Shown here piece by piece: positions 27,724 to 37,457 of a stretch of 64,000 nt of DNA (position 1 is the first letter of the stretch; each line of letters begins with the position of its first letter). The DNA is from Pseudomonadales bacterium. Lineage in GTDB: Bacteria; Pseudomonadota; Gammaproteobacteria; Pseudomonadales; Porticoccaceae. A program made the translations under genes and the position numbers. The DNA lies in contig JACKOF010000001.1 in the NCBI GenBank assembly GCA_024234435.1, positions 434,001-498,000 of the forward strand, in the 5' to 3' direction. The notes beneath the pieces were generated by a model. The model saw only the letters and a list, made by a program, of their open reading frames with translations, did not search any database and had not been told where the DNA came from.

Positions 27724-30159
27724 ATGATGAGTGAACTTTTTAAGAAAAAACCAATAGTCGCCGCGTCGCTCCTGATGCCTGCATTGTTGTTTGGCTCTGC
27801 CACAACGCATGCAGCTTTGGAAGAGATTATAGTAACGGCACAAAAGCGTGCCGAGAGCGCCAATGAAATCGGCCTCTCTATTACCGCTTTGCCCGGGGAC
27901 AAGCTGGCAGAGCAAAAGCTGACCAGTCTTGAAGAAATTACTTCCGCAGTGCCGGGGCTAACATTTGCTACCAGCCAGCAAAATACACCTATTCTGACAT
28001 TGCGGGGGGTCGGGTTTAACGAGAGCTCGATCGGTGTTTATCCGGCTACCAGCCTGTATGTGGATGAAATTCCGTTGCCTTTCCCGGCGATGGCTTCACA
28101 CAGTGCTTATGACCTTGAACGCGCGGAAGTGCTGAAAGGCCCGCAAGGTGTATTGTTTGGCCAGAACTCCACTGGCGGCGCGATTAACTTTATTGCTGCC
28201 TAGCCTACCGAGGAAGCCTCGTTTGGTGGGGATGTCAGTTATGGCACTTTTGACAAGGTTGAAGCCAACGGTTTCGTCAGCGGTGCGTTGAGCGATACTG
28301 TGGCTGCTCGTCTTGCATTCCAGCGGGTTCACTCCAGTGACTGGCAGGAGAGTGTCACGACCAATGAAGAAAATGGTAAAGAGAACTACACCGCTGCTCG
28401 ACTCTTGTTGCGTTTTGAGCCCAGTGATACAGCAGAGATCAATGTGAATATTAACGGCTGGTCGGACAAGTCTGATCCGCAGGCATTGCAGATGATTGCT
28501 GCCACACCCAAGCGGTTTGATCAGGCGCCAGGCAATGCTGCAACACAGTTTGCGGTGCCCTTTGCCAAAAAAGAAGGTGAATCTGCCGACTGGTCGTCAG
28601 ATGACGAGCCTGCAGGTGATAAGGATTTCATTCAAGCGTCTGTTCGTGGTGACTTTGAACTTAATGACAGCATGACGTTGACAGCCCTGGTTGCCCATAG
28701 CGACTATGAGCAGAACCAGACTCAGGACGGAGACGGTTCTCCTCTGGTGCTTGCCGGGTTTATTCACAACGAGGCTGATATTCAGTCGACCTTTGCTGAA
28801 ATTCGTCTGGCTGGAGAGACTGACTCCATGCGTTGGGTGGTTGGTGCCAACTATGAAGACAGCGAGACCTCAGAAGATCAGCTGCTTCGTTATACAGATA
28901 ACACAACATATCGTCCGCAGACTTTATATATCAATCAGAATGGCTCACTTCTTGAGCAGGAAATAGAATCCTATGCTGTATTTGGGAATATTGATTATGA
29001 CCTTGCTGAAGATTTAACTCTTAAAATTGGTGTGCGTTATACCGATACCGAAATTGATGCTTTCAGCTGCAACTATGCATCAGAGAATGCGCCTGGAACG
29101 ATTGATACTAGCGGGTTTGGTAGTAATGTGGCCGCGCTTTTCAACATTCTTGGTGGTGTTACTGGGACTCCTGAAGCCATAGGATTAGATGATTGTTTCA
29201 CCCTTAATGGACTCCCTGGCGTGGGTGTGCCCGGGTTCCCTTACAAAGATACACTTTCTGAAGATAATGTGTCCTGGCGTGTGGGACTGGACTACCAGGT
29301 AACGGACGATGCTTTGGTATACGCCAATGTTTCGCAGGGTTATAAGGCGGGCAGCTACCCCACTCTGGCAGCAAATAGTTACAGTGAGTTGACCCCGGTT
29401 ACCGAAGAGTCGGTATTGGCCTATGAACTTGGTTTTAAAATGACCATGGCCGATGGTTCCATTCAATGGAATGGAGCTGTGTTCCACTATGACTATGAAG
29501 ACAAGCAGGTTCGGGGTAAAACGGAAGTGATCCCGTTCGGAGCGTTGGATAGACTGGTAAATATACCGGAATCAACCATTACGGGTGTTGAAACGGATAT
29601 TGTCGCACAGCTAACAGAAAAACTGACGCTGACCATGGCTGTTACCTACCTGGACTCGGAAGTTGACGATTACCCAATGACATTAAATGGTGTTCCCTAC
29701 GCGTTTGATGCGTATGGAAATAATCGAGACCTGTCTGGAGAAAGTTTGCCTCTGACTCCTGAATTATCTTATAGCCTGGATCTGGATTACCGGACGCCGT
29801 TGGAAAATGGTGGCGCATTGTTTATGGGTGTCAATGTGGTTGGCCAGTCGGATGCGGATGCCGTATTTGATGGTGATGACCTGTCGATTTACGACACTCT
29901 TCCACGAGGAGGCACTTTGGGTGTCGATGCCGGATTCCACAAGTCTATTACAGAAAACTACTTTGTCATCGAAGACTATTACACAGTCGGTGCCCGTATT
30001 GGTTATGAGTCTGATGATGGGCGTTTCAGAGTTATGCTCTGGGGTAAGAACATCACTGATGAATATTACTGGAACTCGGTTATTGCTTCGTCTGAAGGTG
30101 GTGCCCGAGTGGCTGGCCGTCCCAGGACATACGGCCTGACTGTAGGCTACAAGTACTGA
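27724..30159 (+). pseudogene. TonB-dependent receptor 2, interrupted by in-frame TAG
   Basis: One continuous frame of 811 codons after ignoring a TAG at 28201-28203. Before it are the signal peptide, the LEEIIVTAQKRAES N terminus and the plug (LRGVGFNESSIG, AEVLKGPQGVLFGQNSTGG). After it the whole barrel follows in the same frame to YGLTVGYKY. The stop replaces the Lys codon of the paralogue at 14787 (NFIAEKPTDE against NFIAA-stop-PTEE); an AAG to TAG change explains it. Everything else is intact, so the lesion is recent, a sequencing error, or suppressed. If translation stops, only a 159-residue plug fragment is made. Strong terminator follows. Confidence 0.85.
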
Positions 30160-30203
30160 TCGAAGGTATTGGGTCTTATCGACTCAAGAAAGCCGGTCAT
30201 TGA

Positions 30204-30235
30204 AACCGCGCTCCTAAAGGGGCGCGGTTTTTTTT
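30204..30235 (+). terminator. Rho-independent terminator after TonB receptor 2
   Basis: Perfect stem ACCGCGC/GCGCGGT followed by eight T residues. Confidence 0.9.
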
Positions 30236-30302
30236 GAGGTGTTATCCATTAATTTATTGTAAAGTTACTTGCTTTGATCAAATAAGGTGATTTGGAGAAT
30301 TT

Positions 30303-30707
30303 ATGTCTCGTGTAGTACCGGATGGCTTTGAGCTGGTAAAACTTGATAACGGATTTGGTGACCATTTTGGACCTGTGTACAGGAAGGAGGTCAACAGCCG
30401 ATATGTCTTCGCTTTTCGTGTCAGTCCGCATCAGTTGAACATTGCCGGAATGTGTCATGGTGGGGCTATTGCGACATTTGCCGATATTCAGATTGCCGCG
30501 ATAAAACCGTTCACTGATCTTGCTGGCAAACACTTGCCGACGCGGAACCTCAATATGGATTACATCGCGCCTGTTCCGGCCGAGGCCTGGGTGGAGATGG
30601 AAGTTGATTTTGTGCGGATAACCAGAGGCTCTGTGTACATGCACAGTCAAATTACTGCGAATGGGAAAGTGGCGGCACGTAGCTCTGCGACATACCATAT
30701 TCCCTGA
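30303..30707 (+). CDS. PaaI-type hotdog thioesterase
   Basis: A 134-residue single hotdog-fold protein. The family signature NIAGMCHGGAIATFADI (residues about 45-61) includes the HGG turn and the acidic residue used by PaaI-like acyl-CoA thioesterases; a second strand carries TRNLNMDYIAPV. It probably hydrolyses an acyl- or aryl-CoA thioester in the cytoplasm. GGAG precedes ATG 30303 by 7 nt. It is first in the accessory catabolic region and is followed by a TetR gene on the same strand. Confidence 0.88.
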   Translation: MSRVVPDGFELVKLDNGFGDHFGPVYRKEVNSRYVFAFRVSPHQLNIAGMCHGGAIATFADIQIAAIKPFTDLAGKHLPTRNLNMDYIAPVPAEAWVEMEVDFVRITRGSVYMHSQITANGKVAARSSATYHIP

Positions 30708-30779
30708 TTATTTGTTGATTTACCTGATTGAACTCAATAAAAACAGACTGTTAAGTTTGCGAGTCGTGGCTGATATTAC

Positions 30780-31481
30780 ATGTTCCAGGCCATACGTGCT
30801 AGTATGGCGGCTGATAATGATGACCACTGTTCTAAAAGCTACCAAGAGTCGATTTCATTGGAAACCGTTAAAAAGAAAAACAGGCAACGCCGCGGTGATG
30901 CGGTTCGTGAAAGAATACTGTCGGCTGCACTTGAATGCTTTGGCTCGCATGGCTTTGAAGGCGCGTCTACTCGTGCTATTGCAGAACGGGCGGGTGTTAC
31001 ACACACATTGGTGCTTTACCATTTTCAGTCAAAAGACCAGCTATGGATTGCAACGGTTGAAGATGTAGTAAAAAACTATATTGAAAAAACCCGGCAAGAC
31101 ATAAATGCCAATGACGAGCAGTCCGCTCGGGCAGAGCTAAAAACTTTTATCGAGGACTTCGTAAGATTTTCGGCAGGCTCTCCGCAGATCCATAGAATAT
31201 TTACCTCAGAAGGCAATCAGGACACACCTCGCTTAAAGTGGGTTATTGATCACTTTTTGCGCGACCATTTTAATATGGTTATTGATATGATCCGTCGTGG
31301 TCAAAGTGAAGGCTCTGTTCGCCAGTGCGACCCCGCAAGGCTTTATTATCTGATAATTGGTGTGGCGGGCACGCCTTTTACGATTTCAACAGAATATAAA
31401 GCGTTGACCGGCAGGGATGTTTTTTCTGAAGCTGAAATTCTGAGGAATATCGCTTTCCTTTTTGAAATCGTTTTTATCTGA
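30780..31481 (+). CDS. TetR-family transcriptional regulator
   Basis: A 233-residue TetR protein with the helix-turn-helix about residues 63-85 (STRAIAERAGVTHTLVLYHF) and a C-terminal domain of the CerR/TetR_C type. ATG 30780 gives the full frame, but M9 at 30804 is equally possible since neither has a clear ribosome site. It lies between the thioesterase and the flavin monooxygenase genes and is a candidate for binding the TGACCAAGTGGA element at 31709 (inference from proximity only). Confidence 0.88.
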   Translation: MFQAIRASMAADNDDHCSKSYQESISLETVKKKNRQRRGDAVRERILSAALECFGSHGFEGASTRAIAERAGVTHTLVLYHFQSKDQLWIATVEDVVKNYIEKTRQDINANDEQSARAELKTFIEDFVRFSAGSPQIHRIFTSEGNQDTPRLKWVIDHFLRDHFNMVIDMIRRGQSEGSVRQCDPARLYYLIIGVAGTPFTISTEYKALTGRDVFSEAEILRNIAFLFEIVFI

Positions 31482-31708
31482 AATTGTTACCTTAAATTTG
31501 TTCTCTGGTATATCGCTGTAGTCGGCATCAGCGTCTCACCAGGCTCACTCGCAACAGCTCTTTTTTGACCTTTCTGGCTCTATTGCATGAACTGATTTAT
31601 TGGTTCTTGTGCTCCATGAAACAGTCTCAACACCCACTGGCATACGTATATTTCCATTAATCATGTGAAGTTCTGTTGATAGTGGGGGGCTGCTTATTTA
31701 TTATATAC

Positions 31709-31720
31709 TGACCAAGTGGA
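31709..31720 (+). promoter_or_regulatory. TGACCANNTGGA element upstream of flavin monooxygenase gene
   Basis: TGACCAAGTGGA, one of four matches to TGACCANNTGG in the catabolic region, 58 nt before the monooxygenase start. The core CCANNTGG is a dyad, as expected for a dimeric regulator. Confidence 0.5.
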
Positions 31721-31778
31721 AAATTTAATTAATGAATTATTCTGCCAATATATAAATAAGGCTTTTTGGAGATAGAGA

Positions 31779-33380
31779 ATGGCCGATAAGAAAGTATTGA
31801 TTGCTGGTGGTGGTCCGGTTGGTATGACCACCGCGCTTGAGCTTGCCCGTTACGGAGTGGAGTCTATTCTTATTGAACGTAACCTGGAGACTACGCGCCA
31901 CCCTAAAATGGACCTTACCAACGGGCGGTCCATGGAGTTGTTTAGCCGACTGGGGGTTGTCGAAGATATTCGTAAAGCAGGTGTTCATGGTGATAACCCT
32001 TTCGATATCGCCTGGGTTACTCATATGAATGGTTATGAATTGCATCGTTTCAAATACCCTTCAGCGAATGAAGTGAAAGCCAGAATTAGAGAGAATAACG
32101 ATGGGTCCGAAGCTGGTCAGCAGCCGTTACGTGTTAGCCAGATAGCGATTGAGCCTGTACTGAAAGCCAAAATTGATGCTAACCCTCTGGTGGATGTGCG
32201 TTTTGGAACCAAATTCGAGGGTGTGCTTGAAGAGCATACCGACCACTTAGTGGTTGAGGTGTCTTCACCCGTCACTGGCGAAAAATCCATTATTGAGTGT
32301 TCTTACTTGATTGGCTGTGATGGTGGAGGCAGTCGAGTAAGGCGCACTCTCGGTATTGAGCTGGAAGGCGAGCAAAATGTTGCCAGTGCCTTTATGGTTC
32401 ATTTTCACTCTACCGATACCCAATTGCTCCAGAATTGGGGTGTGACTTGGCACTACCAGAATGGTGCAGGCACGCTGATTGCTCAGAATGATATTGATAC
32501 CTGGACGCTTCAAGCGTGGTTACCGCCGGGAGATGACGGCAGTACCTGGGATGCAGATGAGGTGCTTCAATCCTGGATTGGCTGCGATTTTGAGTATGAA
32601 ATTTTACAAGCAAACCCCTGGTCTGCACATTTTGTAGTGGCGGAGAAATATCATAGCGGCAGGGTGGTTATTGCTGGCGATGCGGCTCACCAGTATATTC
32701 CTACGGGTGGCTACGGCATGAACTCTGGCGTTGCCGATGCCTGCGGTGTGGCTTGGGTTGTTGCCGCACAGGTACAGGGCTGGGGCGGACCAGAGCTGTT
32801 CAACGCTTACGATGTCGAGCGACGTACCACTGCTTGGTGGCATCTTAATGCGTCTAAACGGCATATGGGGGTTCGCATCGAAATGACAGAGTTGTATGCA
32901 GCCGCAGGAGATATCGACTCCGATACTACAGATGCACAACAGAATCGTGAAAAACTCGGTGCACAGATTAAAGCATTGGGTAACGCTGAAAATGAAAGTT
33001 GGGGTGTTGAGCTGGGGTATCGTTACGAATCCCCGATCATTTTTTCACAAGCAGGGGCTCCGGAAGTAGACCCTATCGAATATCAGCCATCAACCTGGCC
33101 CGGCAGCAGGTTGCCTCACCTGTTTTTAGAGGACGGTGTTTCCATTCATGAAAAGCTAGGCAAATACTTTACGCTGATTAATTTCGGTGACGCGGATATG
33201 AGTTCGTGTGTAGAGAGCAGCGATATTCCTCTGGAAGTTCTTAATGTGGATGAACCGCACGCTAAAAGTATTTATCAGTGTGAATATTTACTCGTGAGGC
33301 CTGACCAGCATATCGCCTGGCGCGGTGAAGAACTGCCGCAAGACTTTGGTGCGTTAATGGATAAAGTATCCGGTAACTGA
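31779..33380 (+). CDS. Class A FAD-dependent monooxygenase (PheA/TfdB-like) 1
   Basis: A 533-residue aromatic hydroxylase of the PheA/TfdB/MhpA type. Motifs: GxGxxG as IAGGGPVGMTTALELARYG (residues about 8-26), the DG motif LIGCDGGGSRVRRTLG, and the GD motif VVIAGDAAHQYIPTGGYGMNSG, followed by a C-terminal thioredoxin-like domain. It would use NAD(P)H and oxygen to hydroxylate a phenolic or cyclic substrate in the cytoplasm. GGAG precedes ATG 31779. An azoreductase gene follows, and an operator-like TGACCAAGTGGA lies upstream. Substrate unknown; distinct from the second flavin monooxygenase at 53640. Confidence 0.92.
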   Translation: MADKKVLIAGGGPVGMTTALELARYGVESILIERNLETTRHPKMDLTNGRSMELFSRLGVVEDIRKAGVHGDNPFDIAWVTHMNGYELHRFKYPSANEVKARIRENNDGSEAGQQPLRVSQIAIEPVLKAKIDANPLVDVRFGTKFEGVLEEHTDHLVVEVSSPVTGEKSIIECSYLIGCDGGGSRVRRTLGIELEGEQNVASAFMVHFHSTDTQLLQNWGVTWHYQNGAGTLIAQNDIDTWTLQAWLPPGDDGSTWDADEVLQSWIGCDFEYEILQANPWSAHFVVAEKYHSGRVVIAGDAAHQYIPTGGYGMNSGVADACGVAWVVAAQVQGWGGPELFNAYDVERRTTAWWHLNASKRHMGVRIEMTELYAAAGDIDSDTTDAQQNREKLGAQIKALGNAENESWGVELGYRYESPIIFSQAGAPEVDPIEYQPSTWPGSRLPHLFLEDGVSIHEKLGKYFTLINFGDADMSSCVESSDIPLEVLNVDEPHAKSIYQCEYLLVRPDQHIAWRGEELPQDFGALMDKVSGN

Positions 33381-33506
33381 ATTGTATTGAAAGATGCAGC
33401 AAATTTCTTGCATGACGTACATGGGATGCGCTTGCTTTGTTGCTGGGCCGAGCGTTTAAAAACAACCTTTCAATAATCGGGTTAATCAAATGAAAAGAGA
33501 AGACAT

Positions 33507-34109
33507 ATGAACACTATCCTGCATATTACCTGTAGCCTTTTCGGCGATCAGGGCAAGTCATCCGCGCTAAGTACAGAGCTGGTTAAGAAGCTTCAAAGTA
33601 AACACCCTAACTCAGAAGTGACTCATCGGGAGTTGTCCATTGAGAATACGCCTTATCTTGATGTGGCTCTTTTTCAGGCTTTTATTGCAGCAAAGGATGA
33701 CCGCTCTCCCGAGCAGCAAGCTGCACTTCAATTGTCTGACCGATTGATAGAAGAATGGCGATTGTCGCAAGCGGTGGTGATCGGCTTGCCGATGTACAAC
33801 CTCGGTGTACCTGCAGTGTTCAAGAGCTACATTGATCACATCGTTCGAGTGGGCGAAACATTCAAGTACACCGACACCGGCCCCGTGGGGCTGCTGGAAG
33901 ACCGCCCGGTTTATGTTGTGACTGCGCGCGGAGGTATGTATCAAGGAACGCCGCTGGATACGCAGAGCCTCTATATTCAGCATATATTTGGGTTAATGGG
34001 CGTTGGCAATATTCAATTCTTTCATACCGAAGGTTTGAATATGGGGCCAGAAGTCGCTGACAAAGCCATTGCAGGCGTGAAAGCTGAAATAAAATCAGCA
34101 TTTGTCTAA
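33507..34109 (+). CDS. azoR: FMN-dependent NADH:quinone oxidoreductase / azoreductase
   Basis: A 200-residue flavodoxin-like protein of the AzoR family with LHITCSLFGDQGKSSALS near the N terminus for FMN phosphate binding, GLPMYNLGVPAVFKSYIDH in the middle and VTARGGMYQGTP. It performs two-electron reduction of quinones (and azo dyes) using NADH. In this setting it could keep a catechol- or hydroquinone-type pathway intermediate reduced. ATG 33507 is preceded by a GAGAAG-like site. It lies 126 nt after the monooxygenase gene on the same strand. Confidence 0.9.
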   Translation: MNTILHITCSLFGDQGKSSALSTELVKKLQSKHPNSEVTHRELSIENTPYLDVALFQAFIAAKDDRSPEQQAALQLSDRLIEEWRLSQAVVIGLPMYNLGVPAVFKSYIDHIVRVGETFKYTDTGPVGLLEDRPVYVVTARGGMYQGTPLDTQSLYIQHIFGLMGVGNIQFFHTEGLNMGPEVADKAIAGVKAEIKSAFV

Positions 34110-34217
34110 AGCGTTTGACTGTGCTCGATATCTTTGGTCCGACCGTGGGTGGTTGTAAAGAAATAACTAACTTCGGCTGTGTGTGAAAAAAGTTTTCCAT
34201 GCTATTAGGAGCGCTTC

Positions 34218-35450
34218 ATGTCAGCGGTTTTAAACGATACACGTCAGCATCCGAGCAGTGAATTTATAGCGGGTGTCCGCGAGCGATATCCCGTTGAGCC
34301 AGAAATAGACAGAGTCTTAACCCGCAAAATGCAAGGGCGCTCTGGCGCCGTGTTTGAAAATATACCCCTCCGGCAAATGGAGGAAGCGACCAAAGCGCTG
34401 ATTGGCAAATATTACCAAGGTGACTTTTCAGTGATGAACGTACGCTGGTTAAGCGGCGGAGCCTCAAAAATACAGATGGCTTTTGATTTTGTTAGCGCCG
34501 AAAAAAACGACCAGTTTGAAGCAGGTGTTGTTACGCCAATGGTTGTCCGTATGGAGCCTGCAGAATCGGTGGTTGAGACCAGCCGAAAGCGCGAGTTCGA
34601 ATTGCTTTCTCTGTTGAAAAATAAATTACCGATTCCCGATTGTTTCTGGCTGGATGCCGAGGCCGAATTTTATCCATACCCTGCACTGGTTTACGCATTT
34701 GCTAATGGTGTGGTAAAGCCTTCAACAGTTGCCAGCAAACAGGTGACAGGCATAGGTATTAATTTTGGTCCCGAGCGTCGAGAAAAGCTGGCGGATCAAT
34801 TTGTTCGGCACCTGGCGACATTGCATACGTTGCCTGTTTTCGAGGAGGGTGTGTTGCCCTCGTTTGAGAAGCCGGTAGTTGGAACCAATAGCAGTGTGAT
34901 CAAGCAAATCAACTGGTGGCGGCGAGTGTGGGAAGAAGACCGTGGCGCCGATATTCCCTTGTTAGAGGTCGCGTATCAATGGTTGGTAGCCAATGCACCA
35001 TCCATCGAAACGCCTTCACTTGTGCATGGTGATTACCGTAGCGGTAATTTTTTATTTGATGAAACATCCCTGGATATCACGGCTTTTCTGGATTGGGAGT
35101 TGGCGCTGGTTGGTGACAGGCACCAGGACCTTGCCTGGTCAACCTATAAGCTTTTCGGTCATGTGGCTGAAGATGACAAGACGCACTTGGTTTGTGGGTT
35201 ACTGTCAGAACAGGAGTTTTTTCGCCGTTATGAAGACTATTCGGGTTTAAGTGTTGATAAAGAACGGTTGCTCTATTACCGGGTTCTGTGCAACTTCATG
35301 TCGGTGGTGCACTCACTGGGTACGGCTTATAGAGCAGCGAAGGGCGGTAAAACTCATCAGGATATTGTGATCACAACCTTTTCAAAGATAGGTTATATGC
35401 TTCTCGAGCAACTTCGGGAGTATATGGAGGAGTTGACCGATGCAGCCTGA
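34218..35450 (+). CDS. APH-type phosphotransferase (ACAD11-like kinase domain)
   Basis: A 410-residue protein kinase-fold phosphotransferase of the aminoglycoside-phosphotransferase superfamily. The catalytic loop is LVHGDYRSGNFLFDE (about residues 270-284), followed by ITAFLDWELALVGDRHQDLAW with the metal-binding Asp. Such genes commonly accompany acyl-CoA dehydrogenases and steroid/lipid catabolism and are thought to phosphorylate a hydroxylated acyl intermediate, as in human ACAD11. No acyl-CoA dehydrogenase is present here. AGGAG precedes ATG 34218. It overlaps the next gene by 11 nt, implying a partnership. Confidence 0.88.
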   Translation: MSAVLNDTRQHPSSEFIAGVRERYPVEPEIDRVLTRKMQGRSGAVFENIPLRQMEEATKALIGKYYQGDFSVMNVRWLSGGASKIQMAFDFVSAEKNDQFEAGVVTPMVVRMEPAESVVETSRKREFELLSLLKNKLPIPDCFWLDAEAEFYPYPALVYAFANGVVKPSTVASKQVTGIGINFGPERREKLADQFVRHLATLHTLPVFEEGVLPSFEKPVVGTNSSVIKQINWWRRVWEEDRGADIPLLEVAYQWLVANAPSIETPSLVHGDYRSGNFLFDETSLDITAFLDWELALVGDRHQDLAWSTYKLFGHVAEDDKTHLVCGLLSEQEFFRRYEDYSGLSVDKERLLYYRVLCNFMSVVHSLGTAYRAAKGGKTHQDIVITTFSKIGYMLLEQLREYMEELTDAA

Positions 35451-35952
35451 TATTGATTTTCAACTGTCTGTTGTTTTGACCACGTTAAAGAAGGTGGTAT
35501 TGCCTGCTGTCGATGCCGACAACAAACCTGTTCAAGAGCAGTTACATTTGGCTATCCGCACTGTCGAGGGCGTGTTGGAACGAATTCCTTATCGACGCCG
35601 TTTTGTTCGGGAGGAGTTGCGGTTGTTATTGGTTTTGGCTGGACAAGCGGTTGCTGTGTTGCAGAGTGAAGATCAACAATCCATTTTATCTGTGCAGGCA
35701 ATGATTGAAACGGCTGAAGAGGCCTACCGTAATGTCGATGTTGATACGGGCCTGCTCGTTGAATACACGGCTAAACTTTCGAGCGGAATTACCGAGCTGT
35801 TGAAGAGCTTTCAGGGCGAAACCGTTTATAACGACTTATCTCTTCTAGTTGTCCAGCACAGTAAGGCCTTAACCAATCTTGCTCGCGCCTGGTGTAGTGA
35901 TAATGGTCTTGAAACTGAGTTTGCTCTGGATATGTTAGCTCACAGGGCTTGA
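35440..35952 (+). CDS. Hypothetical helical protein overlapping APH-type kinase gene
   Basis: A 170-residue all-helical protein without signal peptide or membrane segment (EQLHLAIRTVEGVLERIPY, VREELRLLLVLAGQAVAVL). I do not recognise a family by sequence. It overlaps the kinase gene by 11 nt in a different frame, so the two are translationally coupled. A regulatory or structural partner of the phosphotransferase is the simplest inference. Confidence 0.72.
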   Translation: MQPDIDFQLSVVLTTLKKVVLPAVDADNKPVQEQLHLAIRTVEGVLERIPYRRRFVREELRLLLVLAGQAVAVLQSEDQQSILSVQAMIETAEEAYRNVDVDTGLLVEYTAKLSSGITELLKSFQGETVYNDLSLLVVQHSKALTNLARAWCSDNGLETEFALDMLAHRA

Positions 35953-36140
35953 TTTGATATCGTAAATTCCACTGTTAAAAGGAAACCTTAATCAGGTCTG
36001 ATACTCGCAGTAAGGGTAAGCCGCTTCTCGACGAACAGTGAGTTGAGGTGGGAACTGTTGGAACGAATGTAAGTTATTTTTGCTGTCTGAATGTTTTCTT
36101 CTCTTAGTGTTGCGCAAATACAACGCTGTCCTGAACGCGA

Positions 36141-36481
36141 TTTCCTGAATAGTGACTTTCAATTTGCGCGGTGATTATACGCTTGCGCTCACTGATCAGC
36201 TTGAAGGAATGATTGGTGTCAGCTTGATTGGTCAGTCTGAAAGTATTGGAATTCTGACGCCGGATTCAAGTGTGCGAAAGGACTTTGAAATCAGGGACTA
36301 CACAATAGTTAATGCGAATATAGGTATTCGTTCAGTTGACGAGCGTTGGCAAGTGATGCTCTGGGGGAAAAATATTACGGATGAATATTACTGGCAAAAC
36401 ACCATTCAGGCCTACGACGATATTGTTCGTTATGCAGCAAGGCCTGCTGAGTATGGCGTAACATTCAGTATGAACTTTTAA
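36141..36481 (+). pseudogene. C-terminal remnant of a third TonB-dependent receptor
   Basis: About 109 residues from a GTG at 36152, matching the last four strands of the receptors at 14787 and 27724. Shared pieces are LRGDYTLALTDQLEGM, WQVMLWGKNITDEYYW and YGVTFSMNF with the terminal Phe. The homology appears to continue upstream as CCTGAA (Pro-Glu, as in the paralogues) in a shifted frame broken by TAG and TGA, so it is a decayed remnant. The N-terminal 650 or more residues are missing. A strong terminator follows, as it would the intact gene. Confidence 0.8.
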
Positions 36482-36499
36482 ATACTGGTTATGTGAAGA

Positions 36500-36525
36500 A
36501 GAGGGCACATGTGCCCTCTTTTTTT
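36500..36525 (+). terminator. Rho-independent terminator after receptor remnant
   Basis: Perfect 20-bp palindrome AGAGGGCACATGTGCCCTCT followed by T residues to 36525. Confidence 0.88.
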
Positions 36526-36594
36526 GTCGCCATTTACCAAACATTACTTGTTAGAAGCTATATGACCGAAAGTAACGGACTGATTTTAGCGTGA

Positions 36595-37407
36595 TTAGTC
36601 ATCCCCAAAAAAACGTCTTGCATCAGAGTAGGTTGGCAGGTGGGCAGTAGTACCGCCGTCAGCACGAATGACTTGCCCTGTTAGATAGCGGGAATCGTCA
36701 GAAGCCAGAAAAGCAACGATATTGGCGATATCTTCAGGCTCACCCAGGAATGGCGTCAGGGTTGCGTCTTCATTAAGCTGAATCAATGGTTCTGGAATAA
36801 AACTCATCAGCAGTGGTGTTTTGATCATGGACGGGGCAATGGCATTGCAACGAATACCTTTGCGTCCGAAGGATGTGGCGACATACTCTGTCAGGATGTT
36901 GATAGCACCCTTGGATACTCCATATGCGGTTTGACGGTTGAACGCCGATACGCCATACATCGATGATGTGTTGATAATACTGCCGCCGCCGGTTTTCAGC
37001 ATGGCCTTAACGCCATAACGGCAGCCCAACATTGTGCCTCTTACGGTTACCTGCATAATACTGTCCCACATTTCGGTGGGAATGGTCAGAATGTCAACGT
37101 CGGCTTCGAGGGCGGCAGGCGATGTCAATGCGGCATTGTTGTGGAGAACATTGATTCTCCCATAATGGGAAACTGTTTTTTCAATGGCAGCTTCAATACT
37201 GTCTTCTTTTCCGATATCACAGGTCACCGCGATGGCATTACCGCCAGACTGAGCGATCTCATTGGCCACCTCTTCTGCGGCTTCAAGGTGTAGATCAGAG
37301 ACAACCACACTGGCGCCTCTGGAAGCCATCTTGATTGCACTTTCGCGGCCCAGCCCCGATCCGGCTCCTGTTACCATGGCGACTTTATGTTCCAATTGAT
37401 TCTGCAA
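36595..37407 (-). CDS. SDR-family oxidoreductase 1
   Basis: A 270-residue classical short-chain dehydrogenase. The cofactor motif is TGAGSGLG (about residues 13-20) with an NNAA block, and the catalytic Ser-Tyr-Lys is in INTSSMYGVSAFNRQTAYGVSK. The C-terminal GGTTAHLPTYSDARRFFGDD is longer than usual. TTG 37407 is chosen because GGAG sits 7 nt upstream; a TTG seven codons earlier has no ribosome site. It probably oxidises an alcohol or dihydrodiol formed by the adjacent Rieske oxygenase, with which it is co-directional. Confidence 0.9.
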   Translation of the reverse strand: MQNQLEHKVAMVTGAGSGLGRESAIKMASRGASVVVSDLHLEAAEEVANEIAQSGGNAIAVTCDIGKEDSIEAAIEKTVSHYGRINVLHNNAALTSPAALEADVDILTIPTEMWDSIMQVTVRGTMLGCRYGVKAMLKTGGGSIINTSSMYGVSAFNRQTAYGVSKGAINILTEYVATSFGRKGIRCNAIAPSMIKTPLLMSFIPEPLIQLNEDATLTPFLGEPEDIANIVAFLASDDSRYLTGQVIRADGGTTAHLPTYSDARRFFGDD

Positions 37408-37457
37408 TGTACTTCTCCATTTATTCAAAAACTGTGTGGTTAAAGCTCTGCAATTGT

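Noticed and set aside
27421..27915. A 164-residue minus-strand frame across the start of TonB receptor 2
   Set aside because: Half lies antisense to the signal peptide and plug of the receptor and the rest over the leader; Cys- and Ser-rich with no motifs.
26042..30159. Tandem TetR genes and receptor 2 as a defence or toxin-antitoxin locus
   Set aside because: All three proteins belong to ordinary regulator and uptake families, with no nuclease, toxin or phage-related partner.
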